From NCBI GenBank assembly GCA_946407015.1, contig CAMJML010000004.1, forward strand, positions 124,001 to 188,000: a stretch of DNA of 64,000 bases. The letters run 5' to 3'. Below the pieces are notes generated by a model, which saw nothing but the letters and a program-made list of their open reading frames with translations, was not told the origin of the DNA and did no database searches. Of the stretch, positions 45,071-55,055 are shown in pieces (position 1 is the first letter of the stretch; every line of letters starts with the position of its first letter). The translations under genes were made by a program, and so were the position numbers. Source of the DNA: an uncultured Selenomonadales bacterium (GTDB lineage Bacteria > Bacillota > Negativicutes > DSM-1736 > Dendrosporobacteraceae).

Positions 45071-45109
45071 AAAAAAATAGGCCGAATAAGAAGAACAACT
45101 TATCGGCCT
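45071..45109 (-). terminator. Terminator of tpl
   Basis: On the minus strand AGGCCGATAAG (45099-45109) pairs with CTTATTCGGCCT (45079-45090), followed by ATTTTTTT. Confidence 0.9.
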
Positions 45110-45144
45110 GTCAACAAGAGTGTATGGATTAAACAGAAAAGCGA

Positions 45145-46557
<1,413 letters not shown>

Positions 46558-46584
46558 TCATTTTTGCCTACAGCAATCTGATAA

Positions 46585-46601
46585 TGCAAAATGTGTGCCA
46601 A
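46585..46601 (-). promoter_or_regulatory. Sigma-54 (-24/-12) promoter of tpl
   Basis: On the minus strand TTGGCACACATTTTGCA gives TGGCAC-N5-TTGCA with exactly ten bases between GG and GC, a textbook sigma-54 promoter. The predicted start is about 50 bases upstream of the tpl ATG. Confidence 0.9.
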
Positions 46602-46634
46602 GTTGTGAAAGGGCGGATTATCAGGCAAAGCAAA

Positions 46635-46671
46635 ACCATCCTGTAAACAAAGGTTTACAGGATGGTTTACA
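46635..46671 (-). promoter_or_regulatory. TyrR-box array that is also the tyrR terminator
   Basis: TGTAAA (46642-46647), six bases, TTTACA (46654-46659) is an exact TyrR box (TGTAAA-N6-TTTACA). A further TTTACA half-site is at 46666-46671, again six bases on. The box lies inside a 15-bp perfect stem (AACCATCCTGTAAAC...) whose minus-strand 3' side is followed by a T-rich TTTTGCTTT, so the same bases can end the tyrR transcript. It is about 40 bases upstream of the sigma-54 promoter, in enhancer position. Confidence 0.75.
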
Positions 46672-46710
46672 CGGTGTTACCAAATCATTACATATTCGAA
46701 GCGGGGAGAA

Positions 46711-48255
46711 TTAACAGGAGGTCCATAACCCATGTTTTTTTAGCTTTTTGATGACCGCAGTGTGGGATATCCCCAGTACGGCACCGGCGCGTCGCGATGA
46801 ATGGAAGCGCTTCATGGTTTCCTGCAAAATTTCCCGTTCAAATTCAGCGACCCGTTCTTCCAGCGTTTGATAGGTTTCAAATTGTACTTTCGCTTTGCCG
46901 CTGCCCGTTTTTTTGCCAATATGCAAATGGTCCGGCTGAATTTCGGGGCCGTCCACCAGATTGACAGCCCGTTCAATGATGTTTTCCAGTTCCCGGACGT
47001 TTCCCGGCCATGAATAAGCCTGCAGTTTTTCTAGGGCTTGAGGTGAAAAACGATAGACCGGTGTTTGCAGTTTGGCAGCAAAGCGGGTGAGAAACTGTTC
47101 GGCAAGGATGGGGATGTCTTCAGTCCGTTCCCGCAGGGGCGGCAAATAGAGCGGAATGATGTTTAGGCGGTAGTATAAGTCTTCCCGGAATAAGCGCCGT
47201 GCGACCATGTCTTCCAAGTCGCGGTTGGTCGCGGTAATGATGCGTACATCAATCGGCAGTTCCCGCGAGCCGCCCAGGCGGCGGACGCGTTTTTCCTGCA
47301 GGACCCGGAGCAGTTTGGCCTGGAGATGGGAGGAGATTTCCCCGATTTCATCCAAAAATAATGTTCCGCCATTGGCTAATTCAAACAGCCCTGGTTTGCC
47401 GCCTTTGGCAGCTCCGGTAAAAGCCCCTTCTTCATAACCGAAAAACTCACTTTCCAGCAAGGTGTCGGGAATAGCGGCACAATTAATCGGCATGAACGTC
47501 ATTTTGGCACGTGGGGACGCGCTGTGCAGTGCACGGGCGAAAAGCTCTTTTCCGGTCCCTGTTTCACCGCGGATTAGCACAGTTGATGCACTATTGGCAT
47601 AACGGCGAGCCTGGTCCAGTACTTTTTCCATAGCCGGGCTCGCAAAAGAAATATCGGTGAAGGTTACCGGCATAGAGGCTGTTAACCGGCGGATCAATTC
47701 GCGGACATCGCGGCCGTCCCGGATCATGACCACGGCACCGACCACTTGGGAGGCATCATTCTTCAACGGCCGGGTATTCACGACACAATACCCGCCAATG
47801 CTTTCGATAAAAACCTCCCGGTTGTGAAAAGAGCAGCCTTCTCTGAGCGTCCGGGTAATCAGCAGGCTATTGGCCAATTCTGCCGGCAAGGGCTGGTCAA
47901 TGCCTTTTTCCGGTAATCTGAGAATACAAGCGGCTGCCGTGTTGCATTGTTTAATCCTGCCGGATTCATTGACAGCCAGCACACCGTCCTGAACCGAGGA
48001 CAACACGGCATCCAATTGTTCGGCCCGTTCTTTGGATGGCATATAAGAAACCTCACGAAGGGTATAGATGCCGTCAACCTGACGCAAAGCAGCCAGCACG
48101 GCCTGCTGCTGTTCTTTGGATACCGGTTGAAACTCCAGATATACTGCGCCTTGCTCCATTTCCACCGATACAATGTTGACGCCCCAATTGACCAAAACCA
48201 GAGAAAGGTCAAGCAAGAGGCCCAGCCTGTCCGCACAAGGCATACATAAGCGCAA
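46711..48255 (-). CDS. tyrR: TyrR-like sigma-54-dependent enhancer-binding activator
   Basis: A 514-residue regulator with an N-terminal ACT domain (residues about 1-70), a PAS domain (about 78-185), a central AAA+ domain with Walker A GETGTGKE (about 230), GAFTGA (277-282) and Walker B FLDEIGE (about 300), and a C-terminal Fis-like helix-turn-helix (RAGAVLGISHTAVIKKLKKH). The order equals TyrR. Unlike E. coli TyrR, the GAFTGA sigma-54 contact loop is intact. TTG 48255 follows AAGGAGAGTG. It probably senses aromatic amino acids and activates tpl from the TyrR box and sigma-54 promoter just downstream. Confidence 0.92.
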   Translation of the reverse strand: MRLCMPCADRLGLLLDLSLVLVNWGVNIVSVEMEQGAVYLEFQPVSKEQQQAVLAALRQVDGIYTLREVSYMPSKERAEQLDAVLSSVQDGVLAVNESGRIKQCNTAAACILRLPEKGIDQPLPAELANSLLITRTLREGCSFHNREVFIESIGGYCVVNTRPLKNDASQVVGAVVMIRDGRDVRELIRRLTASMPVTFTDISFASPAMEKVLDQARRYANSASTVLIRGETGTGKELFARALHSASPRAKMTFMPINCAAIPDTLLESEFFGYEEGAFTGAAKGGKPGLFELANGGTLFLDEIGEISSHLQAKLLRVLQEKRVRRLGGSRELPIDVRIITATNRDLEDMVARRLFREDLYYRLNIIPLYLPPLRERTEDIPILAEQFLTRFAAKLQTPVYRFSPQALEKLQAYSWPGNVRELENIIERAVNLVDGPEIQPDHLHIGKKTGSGKAKVQFETYQTLEERVAEFEREILQETMKRFHSSRRAGAVLGISHTAVIKKLKKHGLWTSC

Positions 48256-48524
48256 AATATCACTCTCCTTACTAAAAGCTACCCAGACTGATTTCTTCTT
48301 TTTTATATCATACCATATCTTACGAGTGAGTCATATTCTTGAAGCCAATATGTCTCCTGTATGCGGATGCGGAAAGTCGAAGGCTGCTATCGATCAATGA
48401 TAAAGGCCTATCCAGGGAAAAAGGCAATGACCGTTGTATACGGTCATTGCCTTTTTTCCTTTGCTTGTTCAATCTGTCGATAAAATCCGTTACTTTACAT
48501 TGAATATGCTGAAAGTACAGGTTG
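48256..48524. other. Intergenic stretch between tyrR and a small ORF
   Basis: About 270 bases. Apart from the hairpin at 48419-48457 nothing specific is recognised. Weak open frames on both strands here lack ribosome binding sites. Confidence 0.4.
48419..48457. terminator. Bidirectional hairpin terminator
   Basis: AAAGGCAATGACCG (about 48420-48433) and CGGTCATTGCCTTTTTT around TTGTATA; long perfect stem, T-run on the plus strand and A-run before it. It could end the small minus-strand transcript from 48659. Confidence 0.85.
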
Positions 48525-48659
48525 TTATTTAACGAAGAGTTTGGCGAGAGTTGCATAGGCATCAACGATTTTTTGTAAACTAACTAGAATTTTATGACAC
48601 GCTGCCTGTTGGGTATTCACAGTGTCACCTTCTTTGCCGTTAGTATCGTTTGATCCCAT
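48525..48659 (-). CDS. Candidate 44-residue small protein with possible internal start
   Basis: From ATG 48659 the product is MGSNDTNGKEGDT followed by an amphipathic helix (AACHKILVSLQKIVDAYATL, then AKLFVK). Within it GAAGGTGACACT precedes an in-frame GTG at 48620, which would give a 31-residue form and has the better ribosome binding site. An A/T-rich promoter-like region and a downstream terminator support a small transcript. No family is recognised. Confidence 0.45.
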   Translation of the reverse strand: MGSNDTNGKEGDTVNTQQAACHKILVSLQKIVDAYATLAKLFVK

Positions 48660-48789
48660 TGTAATCGCCTGTGGTTTGTCCTGTGTTATAATATTGTAAA
48701 AAAATGGTTAATTTTTGATGCCATATTGAAAAACTAAGCCCCCGGGTTATGGAAAGGAATTTATCCATGGCCGGGGGCGAATTTTGTTT

Positions 48790-49590
48790 TTACTCATGGA
48801 CCATTTTAAGCAACTGAATCCGGTTTTTGATCCCCATTTTTTTGTAGACATTCATAATATGCTTCTTTAATGTATTCGGGGTGATAATCAGTGCATTGCA
48901 CATTTCATCGGTGGTAAGCCCTTTGGCCATCAGGCTGAGCACCCGTTCTTCCCGAGCTGTCAGCTGATATTTGACACTGCAGTCAAATATGGACAAAGTA
49001 TTGAGCGTTTGCTCGGTGGAAGTATAGGCATTATAGAGGCGCAGGGCCAAGTGGTCTTTCAATTGGTTCAAGATAAAAGTATCGCGATAAGAAAAATTAG
49101 TCGAGGCTTCGTCCCGGTACAACGATAAGATGCCAAGAAAGGTATTGTTGAAAGCGATGTTAATATGAATGATGTGATGAATGGAATTGGGTTTGCAGAT
49201 CTGTTCATAATAAGTCGACTTAAGCCATACTTTCTTGTCGCAGATATCAGAGTCGAGATAGACGATATTGTTGGCGCTGAGTTTTATCCCGCGGGAGTAA
49301 TCGTATTTATAATAATTTTTCAGGTACTGCTGGACATACTCGTCGGGAAAGTTGAGCGTGACCGGGGCGCAAAGCGACAGGTCATGCCCGTTTGCCGCCA
49401 GATAGGACGTAGCCCGGTCAAAAGGAATTACCCATTGCAATTGTTTCAGTACAATGGATCGCATTTTATCCATGCTGCTTACGCTGTGGATTTTATAAAT
49501 AATATCGGTGATTGCCATCCAAACATTATTGCCAAGAGAGTCCAAAACGTTCACCGCCATATATGCTGATTTGTCCATATTGGAATTCAT
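48790..49590 (-). CDS. LuxR-family transcriptional regulator with GAF-like sensor domain
   Basis: A 266-residue regulator. The N-terminal half (about 20-190) looks like a GAF/autoinducer-binding type sensor fold, including VIPFDRATSYLA. The C-terminal LuxR helix-turn-helix is LTAREERVLSLMAKGLTTDE, then ITPNTLKKHIMNVYKKMGI. It is divergent from the split-carboxylase operon starting at 49.8 kb, separated by about 225 bases, and is the obvious candidate regulator. Start ATG 49590 has no strong ribosome binding site; ATG 49578 is an alternative. Confidence 0.85.
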   Translation of the reverse strand: MNSNMDKSAYMAVNVLDSLGNNVWMAITDIIYKIHSVSSMDKMRSIVLKQLQWVIPFDRATSYLAANGHDLSLCAPVTLNFPDEYVQQYLKNYYKYDYSRGIKLSANNIVYLDSDICDKKVWLKSTYYEQICKPNSIHHIIHINIAFNNTFLGILSLYRDEASTNFSYRDTFILNQLKDHLALRLYNAYTSTEQTLNTLSIFDCSVKYQLTAREERVLSLMAKGLTTDEMCNALIITPNTLKKHIMNVYKKMGIKNRIQLLKMVHE

Positions 49591-49816
49591 CTTGCGTTAA
49601 ATTATACCATTTTCAGGGGGAGACTACTACTTTTTTACCATAAAATATCGGGAAGTAAAAAATAAATGGTACGTGGGAGTAATTGAATCAAAAAAAAGAT
49701 TCTTTTATACTTAGGATAACATGAATAGAAAAAAGTAAAGAAGCAAGGGCGCTTACATCTCCAGTTATAGGAGAGATTGGCGTGCCTTGCTTTTTATTTT
49801 GAAGGAGGGATTTGTT

Positions 49817-50800
49817 ATGAATCAATATGAGGTGATTCTCGATACCATGCCGGCAACCAATGACAGGACCGAAATTTTATTCCGTCAGGCCGGTGATGGT
49901 TTTCTGCAGGTCGAGTATGGTCATGAACAACGGGTAGAGCTACTGGATTCTTTCCGGGTCTTAGCGGTAGACAGTAAAATCAAGCAGCAGCAAATTTCCG
50001 GCTTGATCGAGACGGTGCCGAGTTTACGGGCCAATCTGTTTCACTTCGATCCTTTATTGATTTCTATGCAAGAACTGATTGCAGAGATCAAAAAAGCCGA
50101 AGAATCCATTCGCGGGGTCGAGGATATGGTCATTGACTCCCGGATTATTACTTTGCCGATTGCCTTTGAAGACAGTCAGACTAAAAAAGCGGTTGAGCTT
50201 TACTTAAAGCAGGTAAGGCCGGATGCTCCCAATTGCGAAGGGGGCTATAACCTGGAGTATATGGCGGAGTGCAACGGCTGTTCGGTAGCCGAAATCAAGC
50301 AGATGCTGCTGGACACTTATTGGTATAACAGTGGCTGCGGCTTTTGGCCGGGGGGCGGCTTTTTCTGGCCGATGGACCCGCGCTGCAAGATGATTGTACC
50401 GAAATACAATCCGCCGCGGATCTGGACTCCGGAAGGGGCGGTGGGAATTGGCGGAGCGTGCTTGTTTACCTATACAACGGCGACCGGTGGCGGCTATCAA
50501 TTATTTGGACGCACCATACCTACCTTTCAGCAAGCGATGAAACATCCTCAATTTAAAGATAAGCCGTTTTTATATCATCCTTCCGGTGACCGGCTGAAAT
50601 TTGTGGAGGTAACGGAAGCCGAGCTTGATGCCATTTATGAACATGTCCACGAGAAAACCGACTATCAATATGATATCGTGGAAAGCAAAATTATTGTAAA
50701 AGAGTATCTTGAGTTTCTGGCCAGACCGGAAGTCAAACAGGGGGCGGCAGAATTTGCCAAACGCCAGGAGCAAGGTGCAATAACGGCACCTAGACTTTAA
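49817..50800 (+). CDS. pxpB: Carboxyltransferase subunit 1 (PxpB/KipI/allophanate-hydrolase-subunit-1 like)
   Basis: A 327-residue protein; ATG 49817 follows AAGGAGGG. The family-typical C-terminal half is seen in IDSRIITLPIAFEDSQTKKA, GCGFWPGGGFFWPMDPRC region, GAVGIGGACLFTYTTATGGG and YQLFGRTIPTF. It is about 100 residues longer than PxpB (about 220) because of a C-terminal extension with the KFVEVTEAELDAIYEHVHEK segment. In urea carboxylase the homologous domain forms half of the carboxyltransferase. Here it is followed by the partner subunit and by biotin carrier and biotin carboxylase genes. The symbol is by homology; 5-oxoproline as substrate is not established. Confidence 0.8.
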   Translation: MNQYEVILDTMPATNDRTEILFRQAGDGFLQVEYGHEQRVELLDSFRVLAVDSKIKQQQISGLIETVPSLRANLFHFDPLLISMQELIAEIKKAEESIRGVEDMVIDSRIITLPIAFEDSQTKKAVELYLKQVRPDAPNCEGGYNLEYMAECNGCSVAEIKQMLLDTYWYNSGCGFWPGGGFFWPMDPRCKMIVPKYNPPRIWTPEGAVGIGGACLFTYTTATGGGYQLFGRTIPTFQQAMKHPQFKDKPFLYHPSGDRLKFVEVTEAELDAIYEHVHEKTDYQYDIVESKIIVKEYLEFLARPEVKQGAAEFAKRQEQGAITAPRL

Positions 50801-50826
50801 GATCAAGGATAGGAGGGCTTAAAGAT

Positions 50827-51810
50827 ATGCTAAAGATCATGAAAGCGGGTATTGAAGTACTGGTGGAAGATTGGCCGGGACGTCTAGGGTACATGGGATT
50901 AGGGATGGCTGCAGCCGGCGCGATGGATCATCTGGCTTTACAGCTCGGCAATCTGGTATTGAAAAATGCACCCGGGGAAGCAGGGCTCGAAATTGCCGGC
51001 GGCTACTGCCAGCTTGAATTTGCCGAAGCGACGACCATTGCGGTATGCGGGGCGGATATGTCGGCAAAATTAAATGGCCAATCCATCCCTTTATGGGAAG
51101 CTATTGCCATAAATCCCGGTGATCAATTGAGCTTTGATCATTTTGGACAATACGGGTTTCGCAGCTATGTATGTATTGCCGGCGGGATTGATGTCCCGGT
51201 TTATTTGGGCAGTAAATCGACTTGTTTATTTGGGTCTTATGGTGGTTTTCAAGGGAGGAAGCTTCAGCCCGGTGATGAAATTGCCCTTGGTACTGCAACT
51301 GCAAACGGTTTAGCAGGCCGAAGAATCAATCCCAAGTATCTTCCGGAATATACCAATCAATGGGAGTTGCGGGCTATTCCCGGACCCAATTCAGCACCTG
51401 ATTATGTAACAGTGGCAGGTATGGATTATTTGTTTTCAACTCCGATGAAGATTTCTCATAATGCCAATCGTGCCGCCTACCGGTTAGCGGAAGTACCGGC
51501 CTATTTCTGGGCCAGAAAGGACGGTGGCAAAGGGGGCAGCCACCCTTCCAACATTGTTGACCATGGCTATAACATGCGGGGGGCTGTCAATGTTACCGGT
51601 AATACCCCGTCGCTGCTGATTGCAGATGGACCGACGCTAGGGGGATTTGTCTGTGTGGCCAATGTCATTCAGGCTGATTTATGGAAAATCGGTCAGGGAA
51701 TTCCTTCGAGGGATAAAATTAAATTTAGGCTGACTACGGTTGAGGAAGCCGTTGCCGCCCGTCGTGATTCGCTGGCCATGCTGGCAGCAGCAGATTTGAT
51801 TATCAACTAA
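50827..51810 (+). CDS. pxpC: Carboxyltransferase subunit 2 (PxpC/KipA/allophanate-hydrolase-subunit-2 like)
   Basis: A 327-residue protein of the biotin-dependent carboxyltransferase family, with VEDWPGRLGYMGLGMAAAGA near the N-terminus, RSYVCIAGGIDVPVYLGSKS, and NTPSLLIADGPTLGGFVCVA. It forms the second half of the carboxyltransferase with the preceding gene, 26 bases upstream. AGGAGGG precedes ATG 50827. Its normal partner in 5-oxoprolinase works without biotin, so the following biotin genes set this operon apart. Confidence 0.85.
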   Translation: MLKIMKAGIEVLVEDWPGRLGYMGLGMAAAGAMDHLALQLGNLVLKNAPGEAGLEIAGGYCQLEFAEATTIAVCGADMSAKLNGQSIPLWEAIAINPGDQLSFDHFGQYGFRSYVCIAGGIDVPVYLGSKSTCLFGSYGGFQGRKLQPGDEIALGTATANGLAGRRINPKYLPEYTNQWELRAIPGPNSAPDYVTVAGMDYLFSTPMKISHNANRAAYRLAEVPAYFWARKDGGKGGSHPSNIVDHGYNMRGAVNVTGNTPSLLIADGPTLGGFVCVANVIQADLWKIGQGIPSRDKIKFRLTTVEEAVAARRDSLAMLAAADLIIN

Positions 51811-51859
51811 GGCTGGTTGGTGTTCTATATTGATCAGAAAGCACAGGGAGGAATATGAA

Positions 51860-52081
51860 ATGACCTATACATTAAAGGCGCCTATGCCTGGATTGGTAGC
51901 AAGAGTTGTCGTCAATGAAGGGGATGCGGTCACGCAGGGGCAAGAGCTGGCTGTCATTAATTGCATGAAAATAGAGATCAGCTGCTCTACCGAAAAAGCC
52001 GGCATTGTGAAGCAGATTTTAGTGGGTGAATGGGATGAAATGGACGTTGATACACCCATGATTGTTTTAGAGGTTTCTTAA
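51860..52081 (+). CDS. accB: Biotin carboxyl carrier protein
   Basis: A 73-residue biotinyl domain with no N-terminal extension. The biotinylated Lys is K37 in INCMKIEI (the usual motif is EAMKM). APMPGLVARVVVNEGDAV and the C-terminal TPMIVLEV complete the fold. ATG 51860 follows GGGAGGA. It carries carboxy-biotin between the biotin carboxylase encoded next and the carboxyltransferase subunits encoded upstream (inference from operon). The symbol is by family only. Confidence 0.9.
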   Translation: MTYTLKAPMPGLVARVVVNEGDAVTQGQELAVINCMKIEISCSTEKAGIVKQILVGEWDEMDVDTPMIVLEVS

Positions 52082-52109
52082 ATAATGTCACAGAGTCGAG
52101 GGTATGTTG

Positions 52110-53477
52110 ATGATAAAAAAAATATTGATTGCAAACCGTGGTGAAATTGTCAGCCGCATTATGAAGACCTGCAAGCTCATGGGAATCGAAACGGTGGTGG
52201 TTTATTCTGAGGCTGACCGGGATGCTGCTTATATCCAAGAGGCAACAGAAAGCTATTGTATAGGCTCTCCGAGTCCGATCAAAAGCTATCTGAACATTCA
52301 GGTGCTGATCGAAGTTTTACGGAAATCTGGTGCTGATGCGGTTCATCCCGGGTATGGATTTTTATCGGAAAAGGCGGAATTCGCCAAGGCTGTAGCCGAA
52401 GCTGGTGCGGCATGGATCGGCCCCGAGCCGGCTGTCCTGGAGAACATTGAATCAAAATGCTATTGCCGCCAATTGGCCAGTCAATTGGAACTGCCGGTTA
52501 CGCCCGGAACAATAAAACCCATAGAATCCATCCAGGAAATTTATGAAGTGGCCCGGCTATATGGGGTTCCTTTAATGCTAAAACTGGACAAAGGCGGTGG
52601 TGGGAAAGGCATCCAGCGCATTGATGCTCTCTATGACTCCACTGAAATGCAGCAGCAGCTGGACAGTCTGCAAAGGGTTGGCACAATGGCGTTTGCTTCC
52701 GGTGATGTCTATATTGAAAAAATCATTGAAAAGGCCAGGCATATTGAGGTCCAGTTTTTGGCTGATGCCGATCAGTCTGTTGTCTGTCTGGGCGAAAGAG
52801 AATGTTCGATACAGCGGCGTTACCAAAAGATTCTTGAAGAGTCACCCTCGTCAGCGATTAGTGAAGCTCAGCGGCAAGCCTTATTTACTTATACCAAGCG
52901 GCTGATCCGGGAAATGAAGTATACGGGGGCCGGAACCATTGAATATTTGTGTGACCGTGCAGGCCGTTTTTACTTCATGGAGATCAATGCCCGTTTACAG
53001 GTTGAACATCCGGTAACAGAACTGGTGACCGGCATTGATCTTGTTGAACAGCAAATCCGTCTTGCAGCAGGCGAAAAGCTGGGGTTGCGGCAGGAGGATA
53101 TCCGATGTGCAGGGCATGCCATTGAGTGCAGGATTTATGCCGAAGATCCCAACACCTTTATGCCGTCACCGGGGATTATCCGGACATTGTCGTTTCCGGA
53201 TACGGTAAAGAATAAGCATCTGCGCATTGATACTGCTGCTCGGGAAAATAGCCAGATCCCACCCTATTATGATCCGCTGTTTGCCAAAATGATTAGTTGG
53301 GGTGAAAATCGTGCAGCAGCGATTGAACAATTGAAAAAGGGCCTTAAATCGGTTGTTATTGAAGGGATAAAAACGACGATACAGGCCGACTTGGAAGTTT
53401 TGGAGCATCCGAAATTTATCAGTGGCGATATTAATACCGATTTTTTATATGAAGAACGCCATGCTAAAACCAGCTGA
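52110..53477 (+). CDS. accC: Biotin carboxylase
   Basis: A 455-residue ATP-grasp enzyme that carboxylates biotin with bicarbonate. Visible are KILIANRGEIVSRIMKTCK, the HPGYGFLSEKAEFAKA motif, the ATP-binding KGGGGKGI, FLADADQSVVCLGERECSIQRR (cut: CLGERECSIQRR) and EINARLQVEHPVTE. ATG 52110 is used because GAGGG is seven bases upstream. The gene ends one base into the next reading region. No acetyl-CoA carboxylase alpha/beta genes are near, so it is a dedicated subunit of this operon. Confidence 0.92.
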   Translation: MIKKILIANRGEIVSRIMKTCKLMGIETVVVYSEADRDAAYIQEATESYCIGSPSPIKSYLNIQVLIEVLRKSGADAVHPGYGFLSEKAEFAKAVAEAGAAWIGPEPAVLENIESKCYCRQLASQLELPVTPGTIKPIESIQEIYEVARLYGVPLMLKLDKGGGGKGIQRIDALYDSTEMQQQLDSLQRVGTMAFASGDVYIEKIIEKARHIEVQFLADADQSVVCLGERECSIQRRYQKILEESPSSAISEAQRQALFTYTKRLIREMKYTGAGTIEYLCDRAGRFYFMEINARLQVEHPVTELVTGIDLVEQQIRLAAGEKLGLRQEDIRCAGHAIECRIYAEDPNTFMPSPGIIRTLSFPDTVKNKHLRIDTAARENSQIPPYYDPLFAKMISWGENRAAAIEQLKKGLKSVVIEGIKTTIQADLEVLEHPKFISGDINTDFLYEERHAKTS

Positions 53478-53500
53478 TGGCCAATCCGGAGGGAAATGTT

Positions 53501-54256
53501 ATGAAAATTGACATCAATGTGGATATGGGTGAAAGCTTTGGCCGGTATATTCTTGGGGATGATGAGGCGTTAATGCCTTGGGTTAGTTCGGCTAATGTTG
53601 CCACAGGGTTTCATGCCGGTGATCCATTGGTTATGGAGCGCACCATTGCCTGGGCCAAAAAGTATCAGGTCGCTGTCGGAGCGCATGTCGGTTTACCTGA
53701 CCGGCAAGGGTTTGGCCGGAGGCAAATGGACATTTCTCCGGCTGAATTACGAAGTGATATTTTGTATCAACTGGGAGCCATCCAAGCTTTTCTAAAAATA
53801 TACAATATGAAACTGCAGCATATTAAGCCTCATGGCATTCTCTACCGTATGGTTGGTGAGCAGGAACGTTATATCGATCCTTTCTTGGATACCATCGAGG
53901 AATATGACCGGGATTTATTGATTATGCTGCATACAGGCTGTGAAGCGCTCAAACGGGCTGAAAAACGCGGGCTTAAGACGGCCCCGGAAATTTTGATTGA
54001 TCTTGGCTATGATGCAAATGGAAATTGGATCTTAGAGCGGGTTAAAAAAGCCAGGTCACCTGAAGAAGTGGCCGAGCGTGCCTTGCGGGCGGTTTGTGAA
54101 CAGAAAATTGATACAGTGGATGGCCGGATGATTGATGTGGAAGGCGTGACGGTCTGCATTCATGGCGACGCTCCTAACGCGGCTGCCGTTGTCAGGGCCG
54201 TTCACCAGAAATTCCAGGAAGCCGGTGTGAGGATTCAAGCCTTATCCGATGACTAA
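53501..54256 (+). CDS. pxpA: LamB/YcsF family protein (5-oxoprolinase subunit A-like)
   Basis: A 251-residue TIM-barrel-like protein. IDINVDMGESFGRYILGDDE, VATGFHAGDPLVMERTI, GAHVGLPDRQGFGRR and QHIKPHGILYRMV are diagnostic of the PxpA/LamB family, which opens lactam or cyclic amide rings together with PxpB/C. ATG 53501 follows CGGAGGG. It closes the core of the operon and may hydrolyse the product of the carboxylase (inference). Confidence 0.9.
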   Translation: MKIDINVDMGESFGRYILGDDEALMPWVSSANVATGFHAGDPLVMERTIAWAKKYQVAVGAHVGLPDRQGFGRRQMDISPAELRSDILYQLGAIQAFLKIYNMKLQHIKPHGILYRMVGEQERYIDPFLDTIEEYDRDLLIMLHTGCEALKRAEKRGLKTAPEILIDLGYDANGNWILERVKKARSPEEVAERALRAVCEQKIDTVDGRMIDVEGVTVCIHGDAPNAAAVVRAVHQKFQEAGVRIQALSDD

Positions 54257-54389
54257 CTGCAGGAAAGAGCGGCTGAGTCTCCGGATAATTCCGGCTAACC
54301 TTCAGGCCGTGTAAAACGCCGACTGAATAAGGCCTCCATTGATCACGTAAGGAATGATTCATGAATGAATAGGGTGAGGTGAAGTTTTT

Positions 54390-54905
54390 ATGGGTAAAAT
54401 CAATGCACTGGATATTTCGGTTGCGGTTCTGGCCGCACTGTCCTGCCTGGGAGTGCTCATCGGGCTGCCGATATGGGCGCTATTTATTGGTTGGGCCTGG
54501 TATTTTGCTCTGGGTGCAACGGTCAGCGTCATTCGTAAAGCCCTTTTCCCGATGCTTGCAGGATCGGTCTTGGCAGTGGCTGCTATTGTTTTAATCGATG
54601 GATTCAGCCTGTACGTTTCGCCGCTGGTGGCCATGATTCTGGCTGTTCTTGTTACTGTTTTCCTGCTTATGCTGACTTTGAAAGTCGAAATTTTCGATTG
54701 TTCATTGCCGTCTTTTAACGCCTACTCCTGCATGTTTGCAGGCTATTATGCTCATTCGTTCCCTGTGCAGGCCGATTATGCCAGCAACTTATTCTTTGCC
54801 GTACTGTGGATTACAGGCGCCAATTTTCTAGGCCTTATTTTTGGCTGGCTGAGTATTCATGCAACTGGACTGGGCAAGAGCACCAATGAGTCTGTCAATC
54901 AATAA
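54390..54905 (+). CDS. DUF1097-type integral membrane protein
   Basis: A 171-residue membrane protein with about five helices (ALDISVAVLAALSCLGVLIG, PIWALFIGWAWYFALGATVS and others). It matches the general look of the DUF1097 family, function unknown. It follows pxpA by 133 bases on the same strand and may be the substrate permease of the carboxylase operon. ATG 54390 has AGGGTGAGG upstream. Confidence 0.75.
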   Translation: MGKINALDISVAVLAALSCLGVLIGLPIWALFIGWAWYFALGATVSVIRKALFPMLAGSVLAVAAIVLIDGFSLYVSPLVAMILAVLVTVFLLMLTLKVEIFDCSLPSFNAYSCMFAGYYAHSFPVQADYASNLFFAVLWITGANFLGLIFGWLSIHATGLGKSTNESVNQ

Positions 54906-54965
54906 GACCGCTGCCAAACGGCTGCTAAAGGTTTGCCGTTGCATCTATGCGGCACAAGCGGATGA

Positions 54966-55005
54966 CTAAACACATCCACAGGTGTACACCTGTGGATGTG
55001 TTTAG
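54966..55005. repeat. Perfect 40-bp palindrome between convergent genes
   Basis: CTAAACACATCCACAGGTGT (54966-54985) is followed directly by its exact reverse complement (54986-55005), with no loop. It sits between the DUF1097 gene and the convergent membrane-protein gene and probably acts as a bidirectional terminator, though there is no T-run beyond TTTAG. Confidence 0.8.
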
Positions 55006-55055
55006 TAGAATAAGGCTCCTATCCAATTTACAGGATGTCAAATTTGTTTTGCGTT

